NCBI GenBank assembly: GCA_021464415.1
Contig: CM038468.1
Location: forward strand, 42,843,001 to 42,907,000
DNA: 64,000 nt
Direction: 5' to 3'
Origin: Lonicera japonica
Taxonomy: Eukaryota > Streptophyta > Magnoliopsida > Dipsacales > Caprifoliaceae
Every line of letters begins with the position of its first letter. Position 1 is the first letter of the stretch. Under the pieces are notes generated by a model. The model saw only the letters and a program-made list of their open reading frames with translations, searched no databases and was not told the DNA's origin. The translations under genes were made by a program, and so were the position numbers. This document shows positions 32,801 to 44,904 of the stretch, piece after piece.

Positions 32801-35800
32801 AGGCAGCTTCAACGTAAAGTTTGAAGGATCTGTAAACAGACATATACACTATTTTCAAAGAAGTAATAGTGCAACAGATTTCAGGGAAATGAAATGTGAA
32901 GGATGAGCATTTTGTGTAGCAAACTAGCAATAGGCATTGAACATAATACATGCATAAAATTTGCAGTGCAAGCTTCTGATATGCCAAAGGAAATAACAAC
33001 CTCTATTTGAACCCAATTGGCAAATTCGAAGACCCTTCGATTAAGAAAACATAAACATTCATAAGCATATACAGAATACATGTGCACATGCACGTGCTCA
33101 TGAATATATATCAGTACACATGTAATTACTGAAAATATTTGACAAATAATCTGTTTGGTTAAAAGAATGGGGATGTTCGAGGTAAGAATAAAGATCTGGG
33201 GTATAGATGTTGAGATATTGTAGAATGTCTAAAATGTCCTTACAAGTGTCGTCACTTGAAACATAACACATGTAAAAGTAACAGAATTGGACATTAGGTT
33301 CATGTTGAGGCAGTTTAGAGTTTGTTTTTTTTTTTGAGCAAATTGAGATGTAAATTAATTTAAGGGCTTAACCGTAATTGTTGATATAGTTTAGGGCTCG
33401 CTACGGTAATTGCCTCCGTGGAACAAAGACAACTCAAGGGATCTATATACGTTAATGGTTTCTTCCAGTGAGTTCGACTGCAATCAAGGACCTTTACAAC
33501 CAATTCCTTTGCAAAAACTTCAAAGCTACCACATTACCTCGAGGTACCCTTTGGAATACGGGAAACTACCGAACTTTAGTTTTGGAAAAAACGTATTAGT
33601 AATAATTCCCCTAACAAAATTTAAACATTTTCGTTGATTTCGCCTACTTCACTTTTTGGGGCAAAATTTTTGCAAAAAATTGACCGGATAAAGATTAATC
33701 TGGCTCTTGCCCTCGACTTGAAATCTCACATCCAGGCTTCTTAAATCTGTTAGAAGATCTCATTCCACCAAACCAACCTTTTTCAAAAATGAAGAGGTAA
33801 GACCAAAATAATACTTTTTAAAAATATTGATCCACCAGAACCTAGCAAAACACATTGACCTAGATATCAGAAATAAGATGCGCAAGAATGGGGTATAGCA
33901 GAGATAACAAGAAATTTGAACAACGTAAAGCGGACATCAGATTAGAAGATTATGGGAATGCGATAAAATGGTAATCAGACATCCAATTCTTAGTAAGACT
34001 GCAGACGATTGTGATAAAAAGAAGATGAAAAGGAGTTTACATGGAACAGCAAGACAATATGCCTGTGGCATATAGTATACATGTCCAGCATCTGATTCCC
34101 TACAAGCAGCCATTAATTTAACTGTGCTTTGCCGCGTATTATCATTAAAGCGAAGAGTTCGCCATTGATAACCAAGAATCCTGAAAATTCCATCATCTTT
34201 AGAACCTGGATATATCTCTGCATACCTTTGCTGAAGCCATCTCTCTGTTTTGGGCCAGTGAATTTTGTTCTGCAACAAAAACCAACAAAAATGAGATTCA
34301 GTTGATCAAGTTTACGAGAAAGGGCAATTGCAGAGTTTTAACAAGTTTTGGGTGCCACATATAACTTCATAATTGGATTTTAATTATTCAGTAATCTCTT
34401 GCAAGCATATATTGAATGTCATAAAGCGTGCTCACTGAGAAAACCAACCGGTTTTTTCTTTTTCTCTTTCTTGAGAGAGAGAGATTGAGAAGAATTCTCT
34501 AAACTAAAACAATCAATATGCAACTTTTTCTCAATTTCCCAGGGCAAGATGACCCAAGTTCTCAACTAGAACTATGAAAATAATAGATCTCCTAGAAAGA
34601 GGCAAGTACGTAGCTTACCAGTCCAACATAAACGGTTCCCTGAAACTTTCACCCCCAGTTTGGTTTCTGAGGAAATTGAGGAAGAAAGAATTACTATGGT
34701 TAATGCCAGTTTGCTTACACAAAAAAACGCAAACTAAGCTTCATAAGTCAACTAGTAGTTGTGCTTGTGCAATATACTCATGGATGTTTTAGTTCTCCAA
34801 GGTTTCAAACGATACAAAATGTAATGTAAGAGATAAAACTCTAGTATTCTCACTTTTCAGTTCTAGCCTTCTAGGGCAATCAAAAAGGGGAGTTTCTCTG
34901 AGGCTGCAGCAATGATAAAAAAACAGATGTAATGTCAAATGCTTTCTCATTCAATGCTTGTAGGGTGTTCTAGCAGTTGAAGAATTCAACAACAAAAAGT
35001 AAGGAGGAGGACATGGGCGATCACACAAGTTAAAAAAAGAATAAAGAGTACGTACTAACCACGTTTGGTCTAAATAATAAAAAGCTTTTTCTTTTACCGT
35101 GGTTTTTAATTGATTTTTCACAAGCTTGTGACCAACCTACATCTGACAGAGAATGTATGCTCAATTATTATTTTCAAATGGTTTCTTTACAGGGTTGCTG
35201 CTCATTCCTCAACTATCAGCACTTGCGAACCAGCTGCAGGAAAATATAAACATTAAAGGGTCCGCTTTTTAGGTACTTTTTTACCTTCAATCACTCATAC
35301 TTAATTTAGTTTGACCTGCTACTTTATTTTCTTTTCCCGTTTCTTTCCTTTGTGAAATTTCTACAATCCTTTGGCAGTTACTTAGCTCTACCATCTCCCT
35401 CATATATTAATCCCTGACATAATTATACTCATTCACTTGTTCAGAACATAATTCTACATTGAGAATTATAAACCTTGCATCTTGCTACATAAAATCTTAA
35501 AACAAGGACTCCCATTACAAACAGATTGAATTTCATTGTGTTTAAATAGCCCTACATGTATCTTTTCTGAAGAACGTGTCTTGCAGAGCTATATAATCTT
35601 CCCATTTCTCTTCTAGCCCAGGTCTCTGAGTTGCAATTCTCTTGTGGTGCTCATTTTTTCCATTGCACACTTTCCTCCTCGAGAAAAAATGCCAGTTGAG
35701 ATTGAGAGAAAAAGACAGATAGGTATGCAGTTCTCTTCATAGAACAAGATTGAATCATCACACTTCCTCAAACAGATGGAGTCAAGTGCTTCAGAAAAAC

Positions 35801-36901
35801 TATAACTCATAACACACTCAATGCGTATGCAATATTATATACGGTGATTCTTAAGGTACTGTTAGTGAGTTTGGTTGAGTGGTTAACAGACACATGTTTA
35901 TAATAGATGGCGTGAGTTCAAATTTTATTTTCTTGTAGTATTTCTTAGCTAAATCAACAAAAGGCAATTTTGTAATTTTAGCTGTGCACGCCATAAGTAA
36001 ACCGCCAAGTCCCTCTGAGGTTTAATAATATAGAATAGAAGATTAGTACTAAGAACTACAACAAGTATTCGAAGCTTTTAATGAATTATTGAAATCCTAA
36101 TACTACACAAGCACACAAGCTAAGGATGCGTTTGATTAAAAAACAGTTGGAAGATGATAGAAAACACTACTAATTTAATATTTTTTTTATGAAAAGTTGG
36201 GAAAATAGACGGAATGATTTGGTGAAATGTCCTAATACCATTGAGTAAGAAAAAAATTCCATGGAAATGAAGGAAAAGATCAAGAACATCTCACCAAATC
36301 ACTCGTATTTTTTCTCTAATTTCTCATAAACAATAGCCGTGTTTTCAATCATTTTCTAACTATTTTATCAAATTAGTCATGTTTTCAATCATTTTCTAAC
36401 TATTTTATCAAACGGCACCAAAAAAACATGATCATCGACTTGTATAACCTAAAACATAACTATAATCAACTCCGGTTCGTATATAAAGCTTTTCTGACAA
36501 CACATTAGCCAATAACAAACTATTAGCTCTATTAAAAACTAAATCCACATAGAATTATATCACACATATGTATGTATGTCTAGGTCTATGTCTATTGTGC
36601 GTGTCTATAAACATGTGTGTCCTCGGTATATATACATAATTATATATATGTAGAGGGAGGGGGGGAGAGACTGAACTGGTCTGGAAGAAGGATAGGCTAA
36701 GACGGAGACAACTCCATTTCCTTTGTCGGATGTTGACCGGAAAACAGTTTGACCGTCGGATCCAGATTCGTTTCCCCACCATTCCGACGAGTAAAACCAA
36801 TCGCCTTCGTCGTCGATATGGCGCCGAATCTCCGTAGAAAATTGACGGAGATTCGACCCTAGCTTTGATCTACCTCTCCGCAAAATCACCAGAGAAATCA
36901 T
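29854..36901 (-). CDS. SAM-dependent methyltransferase, spermidine-synthase-like, probably organellar
   Basis: Four exons on the minus strand join in phase to 423 codons: exon 1 36901 to about 36677, exon 2 34269-34041, exon 3 31587-31435, exon 4 30518-29854. The exon 1 donor (CCA|GTTCAG) is the least certain. The N-terminus MISLVILRRGRSKLGSNLRQ is Arg-rich without acids, like a mitochondrial presequence. The SAM core has motif I NILCIGHGGGSLPLFLA in exon 3. In exon 4 it has the acidic ribose-binding strand VHIVEIDPLVISAS and the post-motif DMVFIDAYDGEDIFP. This is the fold of spermidine-synthase-like plant methyltransferases. The substrate is unknown, and nothing here shows it makes polyamines. 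Exon 2 carries a conserved plant segment (RILGYQWRTLRFNDNTRQST). Introns are long (2.4, 2.5 and 0.9 kb) and hold MITE remnants. A piece (intron 2 to intron 3) is copied at 2926-5190. No damage is seen in the exons. Confidence 0.82.
30519..31434. other. Methyltransferase intron 3 with hAT-like end
   Basis: Mostly unremarkable. At 30672-30700 'ttaggggtggcaattttcaacacg' resembles one end of a GGGTGGCAA-type hAT MITE. No matching opposite end was found, so it is probably truncated. Confidence 0.35.
32453..32640 (-). other. Protein-like open frame inside methyltransferase intron 2, unidentified
   Basis: On the minus strand a frame reads MKLHVRSESGARVKIGGAAL then VACVLPDHGSEAGASHLCVV and RGSGTAV before it degrades. 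Residue use (Gly, Ala, Val, Ser, Arg) is unlike intronic noise here. No family is recognised, and the methyltransferase reading frame runs properly from exon 2 to exon 3 without it. It could be a captured gene piece, an alternative exon or chance. Confidence 0.25.
36124..36418. mobile_element. MITE in methyltransferase intron 1
   Basis: The left end GGATGCGTTTGATTAAAAAA and the complement of the right end GGTGCCGTTTGATAAAATAG align, and similarity extends inward to about 40 bp (agttagaaaatgattgaaaac). Length is about 295 bp. A 44-bp direct duplication ('gtgttttcaatcattttcta...') lies inside at about 36341-36413. The target duplication is unclear. Confidence 0.6.
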
Positions 36902-36932
36902 AATCGACGGAATTGCAAGAAAAACCCTAGCA

Positions 36933-36941
36933 AAACCCTAA
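36933..36941 (-). promoter_or_regulatory. Telo-box upstream of the methyltransferase gene
   Basis: AAACCCTAA on the plus strand, 32-40 bases upstream of the ATG at 36901. A related AACCCTAG lies at 36923-36930. Probably promoter or leader; the role is inferred. Confidence 0.45.
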
Positions 36942-37234
36942 TGTTGTTCAAAACAAACGTCTACTTAAACCCACGATAAGGGACTCTAGGTAGGGTGGCG
37001 TTTTCTAAAAATTGAAATTGAAAACTAAAAATTGAATCTGAAGATTTTTTTTTTTTTCTAATATGATAATTTTATTTTTATTAGTGTATTTAGATCATAT
37101 AATTAAGATTTTAATGAAGATAAAATAGTTATTTTGTAATGAAGAGTTTTAAGTTTTTATATTTAAGTGGCAAATCATTTAATTTTTTTTGCCGAAATAA
37201 ACAACTTTCATACTACTTAAATCTGAAACTTTAA

Positions 37235-37547
37235 AGGCCCGTTCGGTAACGTTTTCGAAGAATGTTTTTCGAGAATGTTTTCAGAAAATGAAAATGAGAA
37301 AATGAATTTTCCGAGAACGAAATAGTGAAAACATTTTTCGAGAACGAAAACATTGAAAATGAAGATTGCAAGACTGAAAATGGTGAAAACATCATTTTGG
37401 CGTTTTTGCGTTTTATGCTTTAAACTTGAATTCGTTTTCCGAAAACGTTTTTCGTGTTTTTGTCAATATTCCACTGAACGCATTTTTTATCCGTTTTTGA
37501 ACTCAAAAAACAAAAATGAATCTCTAAAAACGCTACCGAACGGACCC
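37235..37547. mobile_element. Tourist-like MITE, 313 bp, TAA target duplication
   Basis: The ends are AGGCCCGTTCGGTA and, as complement of the right end, GGGTCCGTTCGGTA (12 of 14 match). TAA flanks at 37232-37234 and 37548-37550. The interior is full of 'tttttcgaga' and 'gaaaatga' runs that can pair. No coding content; the open frame across it is chance. Confidence 0.8.
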
Positions 37548-37799
37548 TAAGCTTTTAGATTTAAGTGGGCAAAACAAACAACCCTTAGATATCTCAAAAC
37601 TGAAATAGCTCTATCCTAGATAGACTTAAATCCTGGAAAGTCATGTTAGACTGATCAATTTCACTAGCACATAATAGGAATTTTCTATAGACATTTTATT
37701 TTAGTGGAAATAATTTCATTTTTGGCCAACAACGTATTAAAAGCTCATGGTGATTTTGCTGATCCCGTTCACTTTTATGGAATTATAATATGTGTATGG

Positions 37800-38305
37800 T
37801 CGCGTATAAGAGTCTTCGCTTGCGCCCTACCATCAAGCTATAGTTAAAATTTAGACCGTCTTTAAGGACATGTGGGTTGATTGTGATGATGTATTTTCAA
37901 AATTTTCATCAGCAGCCATAGTTGGGGTAATCATCCATGATGCCAACAGTGCATTTTTTATCACGTCGAGAAATAAGTGTTTGCTTCCTCTGCTCTTATG
38001 GTGGTGGCATTTGTCGTTATAGAAGTTTGTTATATTTTAAAGAAGAAACGCTTATTGGCACCTTTTATCTTTTCGGATTGTAAAGAGATTGTTGATTCAT
38101 GACACTCCAGAAAAAATCTCCCCTTAGGAAGTCGCTTCTATTGTGTCGGATATTAATTAAAATGTTGTTAGCAGCCAGAGGGTTTAACCTTGTTTTCATT
38201 TAACGTCAATGTAATTCAACTACTCGTTTTATTACGTCATGGGCTAGTAAAGGTCGATTGGCTCTAGTTTGGATCTCGAATATAAATGAAGATGAAGAAT
38301 AAAAT
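37800..38305 (+). mobile_element. LINE-type RNase H remnant
   Basis: With frameshifts, the plus strand reads the plant non-LTR RNase H-like (RVT_3) pattern: FSKFSSAAIVGVIIHDANSA, then a stretch equivalent to 'LMVVAFAVIE', 'SDCKEIVDS', and near the end 'FITSWASKGRLALVW'-like wording in broken frames. It ends in an A-rich tail (gaagatgaagaataaaataaa, about 38285-38308), as LINE 3' ends do. No reverse transcriptase is attached. Confidence 0.65.
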
Positions 38306-38383
38306 AAAATGCTAATAAATAAACTGTAGAGAGATAAAATAGATCTAGTTATTAGAAAAACATAGCAAATGGTTATTGGTAGC

Positions 38384-39167
38384 AGATTCTCACAAACGGC
38401 GCCAATTGTAGGTGGTCAGAAGTTATTAAACCCAACATGATGAGAATCAACTCAACTATAATGATTGACAACCAGAAATATGAAGTAAACAGCAACAATA
38501 TAATCTCTCAGCAGTCAAATAGTGAATGAATGAAGTTGTAACTAAACAAAAGTAAGAGCATAAACCAAATATAGGTTTGAGGGTAGGTTCCTCCGTTGAC
38601 CACCCTTATACCCAATCAGCAGTACATCCTTCCTTTATGTGTGTTGATTTTACTAGCTTAAAGCTTAATAAATCAGTACAATGATGAAATTACAGAGAAA
38701 TGGGGGCTTTGGCGTGAGGAAAAAGAATGTGGTTGTGTGTGGGAGTGAGTGTAAAGAGAATATAATTCACTGTCTTTAATTACAGGTTTTATCTTATTAT
38801 TTATAAGTATAGGATAGGGTTACATTATAGTTGGTGAGTTATGAAAATTCTATAAAGGGTAAATTTGATCACTACTTTAAAATAACAGGTGTCTGTAACC
38901 ATATTCACACTTGTATAAGTGGTTATTCCCATCACTTATCCTCCAGCTCAGTGTTCCTCTATCAGTTGGCCGATCATAAATGATCAGTCTTCATTGTCTC
39001 TATATATTTTATTTGTCTAACTATATTGGCCGGCTATTCCAGGAATATCATATGATCGGCTTATACCTTCCTCTCTAAGGACATATATTATTTGAGTAAG
39101 CATAAGTGGTGAGCCTATAAGTTATAGGTTGTTGGTGCGTAAAACTAAAAGGGTTGTTTGGACTACA
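38384..39167 (-). mobile_element. LTR (761 bp) with adjoining primer-binding site, 5' end of a truncated LTR retrotransposon
   Basis: The LTR spans about 38407-39167 and on the plus strand starts TGTAGGTGG and ends GACTACA, giving TGTAG/CTACA inverted ends. Directly to its left, the minus strand reads TTGGCGCCGTTTGTGAGAA (38404-38386), the 'TTGGCGCC' primer-binding-site type seen after the 5' LTR of many plant LTR retrotransposons. So the element ran leftward, but its body is missing: a LINE remnant adjoins at 38308. Superfamily is not determined. Confidence 0.65.
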
Positions 39168-40785
39168 TAGTCAAATAATTAGTTCAAATGATTAAGGTAA
39201 TAAACATAACAAATTAAGAGAGTCAAAGACGTATAGAGGAGGTTGGCCTCATATGAAAATATGGGTTAGTCATCCTCTGTGGAATAAAGTTAGGAGTTCA
39301 GTTTCCTTTGTATTGAAATAACCGAATGGCTGTTACAAACTCACAAAGTCTCTCCAGCTATTATATCCTCATAAGATTACAATAGGAGTATACTTTGAGC
39401 TATACGAGTTTTAAATTTGCTATATTAAGAGCTCTACCGTGTGCTCTGTAGGTCTATATATCTCTATCTCCTTCTGGTTGCTCACTGTTGGCAAATTGAA
39501 TGTTGCATTCTCTCTTGTTCTTGGTTGTTAATCAGTTGTTGTTCAGTTAGATTGTTGAGAGAAGTAAATGCTTCTTCTATATATATGACTGAGATGAAAC
39601 ATGCTTGAAAGACTTCGGGGCCATGTCTTAATCATCACCAACTCTAACCTTGTTTCTCCATGAATTTCGGTACATTAAATGTAGTTGGTATATACTTAAT
39701 GAAGGTGACGGAGGTTATGTGCCTTCAGCAGATGGCAACGGTCGTTCATGCCTCCTTCAACCACTCAATCTGAGCGGTTAGGCTAGAGAGCTCCAGAGCT
39801 CGCTAAAAAAGCTCTGACATTCAAGCTCCGTTATTTGTTGTGTAAAACAATTCTTCGACCAGATACCAAGTCATAAAGAACTCCGATCTCATTGTAGTAC
39901 TTGAACAGAGATCCTCTCTCATTGTGATGGGTATGGTTGTTGACGTGGACGGCCATGTGTCTGCTCATGGTTGGCAGGGTGAATTAGGTTACTAATTTGC
40001 ACCATCATTTGTTATGGGCCATCAAAGTTTGGCCTAACTAAAAACCGAGTTATAATTTTTACTTCTCACATAATACATTTTAATTTTAAAAATAAGTTTG
40101 GTCTATATAAACCTACATGTGTTTACAATAAATAAAAAAGAATTACTAGTACTAGTAACCTTTTTTTTTTATGAATTGTTTTTCACCCTTTTAGTTTATA
40201 ACAACTTTTTATTCTTTTTTTAGGTTGGTCTCACGCCTCCTTATTGGTGGGTCCTTTAGTACTACATTAGCTTGGAAAGTGAGTGGTGAATTTTAGTGAA
40301 TTTGAGTAGTCTTTTTAATTTTAAGGTTGCATTTTTCCTCGAAAGATACTTATTTATCAAACCTTAAGTCTACTTTTAACAGGGCAAGCTTAGTCCAAGA
40401 AAATAATTGTTTCGATTTTGAATTCTTTATTACAATCCTTTGTGAAATAGGTGATAGTTCACTGTAATGAGCTCTAGTAAATAGATCAATGTCCCTTAGA
40501 ATTGGGTCTCTATGAAGGTCCAAAACAACATATATCATATACTATTGTCTTCGTCAATCTCTTAAATACTTAAATGGAAAACTCGTATAATCCAAGTCTC
40601 GGAACAACTTTAACCAATGAGAGCAAATAATCCCGTAAAACTCAATCTTCTTGTAATAGTGTAATTATTTTTACGACCATCCAATTATAAAACTTTGTAT
40701 GTGAGATTCTTCCATTATCTTTTTCAAATTACAATCGGGGACTTATAATCTCTTGTAATTCTCGTTGAAAATAATATAATATCTT
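39168..40785. other. Intergenic, no gene; probably old retroelement sequence
   Basis: The part from 39200 to 40020 has moderate GC and no open frame, like LTR or leader sequence, but I could not define ends. The part from 40040 to 40785 is AT-rich, and nothing is recognised. Confidence 0.4.
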
Positions 40786-40789
40786 ATGT

Positions 40790-42240
40790 GTATATTTGTA
40801 TCCCGCTTCATGCTTTATTGACCATTTAATGAGTCAGATTGGAGATGTTTGGTGTGACTTATTTTTGCTTCTTTTTCTGTTTTGCACCAATCGGCCATAA
40901 CTTTCAAATACTAGTCAACAAACCCATAAAGAATAATATTAATGCCAAAAAAATTCTTCAAATATTTTTTTTATGCTTTCACTCCTTTGCATTGTGGTAA
41001 AGCCAGCACAAAAATAATCGCGCCTATAAGCTTGTGTCCACTTTTCACGCACTTCATATAGTTACTGTAACACTCATTTGCTATAAGCTCGTAATTTTCA
41101 AGCAATTTTTACTAACATTTATTAAATTCTTCAACCAAATCTGGATTATAAATACAACTTTGAAATCTTGATTTAATATTCGCATAAACATAATCCATTA
41201 AAAAACTTTGGGAATACCTTACCAATAGTATTTGAAATAGCCATGAACTGATTTGTAAATACAATTATTAGTTGCTTACCCCTCATTGCTTCTAAGAAAG
41301 CTTCAAATAACTAAACCATAACTTCAATCGTTTCACCATCCAATAAACCACATCCAAAAAGTGTGGTTTATCCATGATTATTGATACCCACTATTGGAGC
41401 ACATACCATGTTATAATTATTTGTTTTAAAACTTGTATCAAAACACATCGTATCACCAAATAAACCATAATCTCTTATTGATTTTGCGACATAAAAGAAA
41501 ACACCACATATTTCGCCACTTTCATCATTCACTTGCAAATAATAGAAGAAATGGTTGTTTTCTTGTTACTTTTGCTTGAAAAAATCGAGGACACACTGTA
41601 GATCTCTTTTTTTTAAAAAAAAAATACAACCTTTTTTATGTGTATCATGTTATTGCAATCTTTCTTTGTAAAGTTAACATGCTGAACCCCTATTGCTTCT
41701 TCACGAAATAAAGAACAAATTTACCTAGGTTTTAGTCTTGAAGTGTGCATCATATTGATAGGTCCAACTTAGGAAGGCTGAATTCTTCTTTAGGACCTTA
41801 ATAAATGCACATAGTCTGATCGGACAAGATCATGCGAGTGCTATAAGATAAACGAAACTAGCTTATATTTATCACCATCACAAGTTTAATAACAAACTTC
41901 GCCATACAATTATACTGTCGTTCTTCCCTCTTTCTTTTGGCGTTTTAATCTTCTCGTAAGAGCCTTCTTTTGAACAAACTAACATTTGCCGTTGAACACC
42001 ATCAGTTTAGTTATTTGTCCTTCTTATTCTCACACGAAGCCTTTTTCTTTTAGTATATGCATTATACTAATCAAATGCTTCTTAAAATACATTCTGACTT
42101 TGGGTCCTCTAAAGGATCAAACATTTTTCTTAGTTCAACTGGCACGTGACATGTTTCATTTCCACCATGAGTTTTCTCATTACCAATGGAATTGTTTTCA
42201 AAAGCCCTTGTATTTTCGTGGTAATCGTTGTCAAAATCAA
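40790..42240 (-). pseudogene. FAR1/FHY3-like (MULE-derived transposase) pseudogene
   Basis: The minus strand shows the FAR1 family order with many stops. About 41850-41600 matches the helical region after the DNA-binding domain (VHLLRS, NMMHTSRLKPR, NFTKKDCNN). 41560-41250 is the MULE transposase core (FFYYLQVNDESGEICGVFFY, GDTMCFDTSFKTNNYNMVCA, VGINNHG then stop, TTLFGCGLLDGETIE, LFEAFLEAMRGKQ). 41080-40850 is the part after the core (KWTQAYRRDYFCAGFTTMQR). The catalytic CFDTS aspartate is still present, but at least two nonsense codons fall in the core alone. FAR1 relatives are transcription factors domesticated from Mutator-like transposases. This copy could be a dead host gene or a dead transposon; it has no visible TIRs. 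Confidence 0.8.
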
Positions 42241-42615
42241 ATTATTCTCAACTTTCAATTTTAACTTTCTTTAAGTTTTGTAATTTAATTATTTAAATAT
42301 AAAAATTGTAAATGGTCAATAATGTAAAATAAAAACAAACGATTCACAAAATGGATTTTATATCAGAAAGAATTAACATACGTGTAAAAATTCCACAAGT
42401 TTATTTTTGTATTTCTAAAACATTGATTTTATAATTTAAAACTCTAATACAATTTTAACGATTAAAATTCATCCAACCTTTTATATAATAGTTAGGAGTT
42501 CGAACCCTACGGTTTCAGCTTCAACCGAACCGATATGCCGGTTTTAAGATAGCGATGAATCGAGTCAAAATAGTGAAAGCTTAAAACTGGTCGAGGTTAG
42601 TTTGGTTAATCGATT

Positions 42616-43940
42616 TTTGTTGGTTTTGAGCTTGGGCCATTGGGTCTATTTTATATTGTTAGGCCATGGCATAAAAATTATTTTCATATTGTTGGACTAT
42701 GACTTAAAGTCATTTTTGATAGAAAATTGAGTGTGTTTTTAATCAATTGGGCACTTGTCTTCTTAAATATTTTTTGACAAAAACCAAAAGATTTTATATT
42801 TTATTTTTTCGTTTTTAGCATTTTGTTTTTTAATAAAATACCTTTCAAGAATTAATTCCATAACAAACAGTTTCGATTCGGTTTTTACTAGTTCTGTAAC
42901 ATAGACAGCCGATAACCAAACCGATCCCTTTTAGTTTTCATATTCTCCAACCGAAACGCTACCGAAAACCTTAATAACCAACTAATTTGATTTAGTTTGG
43001 AACGATTTTTCAACTTTTTTTTTTCACCCCTAGTAAATAGTATACCGGTTTTAAGCTTGGGCAGTTATATTGGGTCTATTTTATATCGTTTGGCCATGAC
43101 TTAAAAATATTTTTATGTTGTTGGACTATGACTTAAAGTTATTTTTGAGAAAAAATTGAATGTGTTTTTAATAAATTGGGAACTTATCTTCTTAATTAAT
43201 TTTTGACAAAAAACCAAAAGATTTTATATTTTAGATATATATATACTTTTTAGCATTTTGCTTTTTTATAAAATACTTTTCAAGAATTCATTTCACAACA
43301 AAACGGTTTGATTCGGTTTTTACCAGTTTTATAACATCAACAACCAAACCGTTCCCTTTTTATTTTCATATTCTTCAACTGAAACAGAATTAAAACCATT
43401 AAAAACCAACTAATTCGATTCAGTTCGGACTAATTTTTCAATATATTTTTTTTTCCACCCTAGTAATAATAGTATACAATAACATAAGGCCTCGTTTGGT
43501 TCACGGATTTTAGTACTCGGGAAAGGAAAGTCGTTCCTTTCCTTTATTTGATAAGCACAAATCCCGGAAACACTTTCCCGAGAGAGGGAAAAGTAGGGGG
43601 TAAAACCATTCCTCCCAAAACAAATGGGATTGATTTTTGGTAAAAATCATGTGATTTCCAAGCATTTATAATATACTAAATTTTAGATATATAATACTTT
43701 TGCTTACCTTAATAAAATACTTTTCATAGAATTCATTTCAAACACAAAAAACGGAAATTTGACGGTTTTTAGTTTTATAACATCGAAACCAAACCGTTCC
43801 CTTTTTACTTTTCATATTCTTCAACTGAAACAGAATTAAAACCATTAAAAATCAACTAATTCGATTCAGTTCGAACTAATTTTTCAATATATTTTTTTTT
43901 CCACCCCAGTAATAATAGTATACAATAACATAAGTGCGTG
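42616..43940. repeat. ~425-bp tandem repeat, two full copies and one partial
   Basis: Copy 1 is about 42616-43040, copy 2 about 43041-43480, and partial copy 3 about 43665-43940. Shared landmarks are 'ttgggtctattttatat', 'gttggactatgacttaaagt', 'ccaaaagattttatatttta', 'aaaccgttccctttttatt' and 'ccaccctagtaataatag'. Copies 2 and 3 are closest in their right halves. Between them sits sequence starting GGCCTCGTTTGGTTCACGG (43489), a MITE-like end, that replaces the left half of copy 3. Confidence 0.85.
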
Positions 43941-43987
43941 GTACAAAATAAGATAACAGGGGCCAGGGGTTGGATGTATTTCTGCGT

Positions 43988-43998
43988 CTAGGGTTTAG
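43988..43998 (+). promoter_or_regulatory. Telo-box upstream of TOM9
   Basis: CTAGGGTTTAG lies 92-102 bases before the ATG at 44090, followed by a CT-rich leader (ctctctctcgctctctctcag). Confidence 0.5.
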
Positions 43999-44089
43999 CT
44001 ACCGTCACGTCGTCTAAGCCCTCTCTCATATTGTTCAAACCCTCTCGCATATTGCTCGAACCGCCTCTCTCTCGCTCTCTCTCAGTATA

Positions 44090-44344
44090 ATGAATAGGAT
44101 TACTAGTTCAATCTCCGACTCTCAGATCGTCCACCGGTCCAAACAGATGGCTTCCGACGCCGGCCACGTCACCAAACGCCTCCTCAAGAGCACCGGAAAG
44201 GCCGCTTGGATCGCCGGCACAACTTTCCTCATCCTCGCTCTTCCCCTAATCATAGAGATGGACCGCGAGCAGCAACTCTCCGAGCTCGAGCTACAGCAGG
44301 CCAGCCTCCTCGGTACCCCTCCCCTCGCCCCCCCTCAAAAGTGA
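44090..44344 (+). CDS. TOM9: Mitochondrial import receptor subunit TOM9/TOM22, plant short form
   Basis: An intact 84-residue single-exon frame. Plant TOM9 is the shortened homologue of fungal and animal TOM22; it is a tail-type subunit of the outer-membrane TOM complex that imports nuclear-encoded proteins. The family core RLLKSTGKAAWIAGTTFLIL (residues about 29-48), then PLIIEMDREQQLSELELQQA, is nearly invariant in plants and is present here. The membrane span is about residues 38-56. The short basic N-terminus (about 36 residues) replaces the acidic receptor domain of non-plant TOM22. The C-terminal intermembrane tail is SLLGTPPLAPPQK. The start is the first in-frame ATG after the CT-rich leader, and length fits the plant family (about 90-100 residues, so slightly short). 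Codons are GC-richer than the surroundings. Confidence 0.93.
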   Translation: MNRITSSISDSQIVHRSKQMASDAGHVTKRLLKSTGKAAWIAGTTFLILALPLIIEMDREQQLSELELQQASLLGTPPLAPPQK

Positions 44345-44904
44345 TTCCGTACCAATCGATTCAATTCCGTCGTGTTTTCCTATTTATCTTTCGTTAGCGT
44401 TATGTGTTAGTTTGTATTTTTTTGTTCGATTCCCATGGCGGATCAAAGAGGATTTAGGGTTTCGGAATTTTGTAGTGATGGTAAATGGATATGGGATGTT
44501 AATGGTTTGTTTCGTATAATTTTGATTATTAGGTCCTTACGTCGTTGCAATTGGTAATTCTGTTTTTTTTTTTTTAATACATTGTGTGTGGATGATGATG
44601 AATCAATGTTTTTTCGGAATTATGGCATTAAGTATTAAAATGGCACTCTCTATCTCTCAAAAGTGATTGCATTCGATTCAATTCGAGTCTGTCGAGTTTT
44701 TTATGTATCTTTTGTTAGCGGTATGTATTAGGGCTTTTTTTGGGACCGATTCTAGCATTTTGGAGGATTGGAAAGGAATTAGGATTTTATTCGTGTTGGG
44801 GGGTTAGGTTGCAATTACTGATGGATGATGGAATGCTGATGGTTTTTCAATAAGATTTTGAGAATTACAGTACATTGTTGTAATTGTTAGTTTTTTTTTG
44901 AGTA

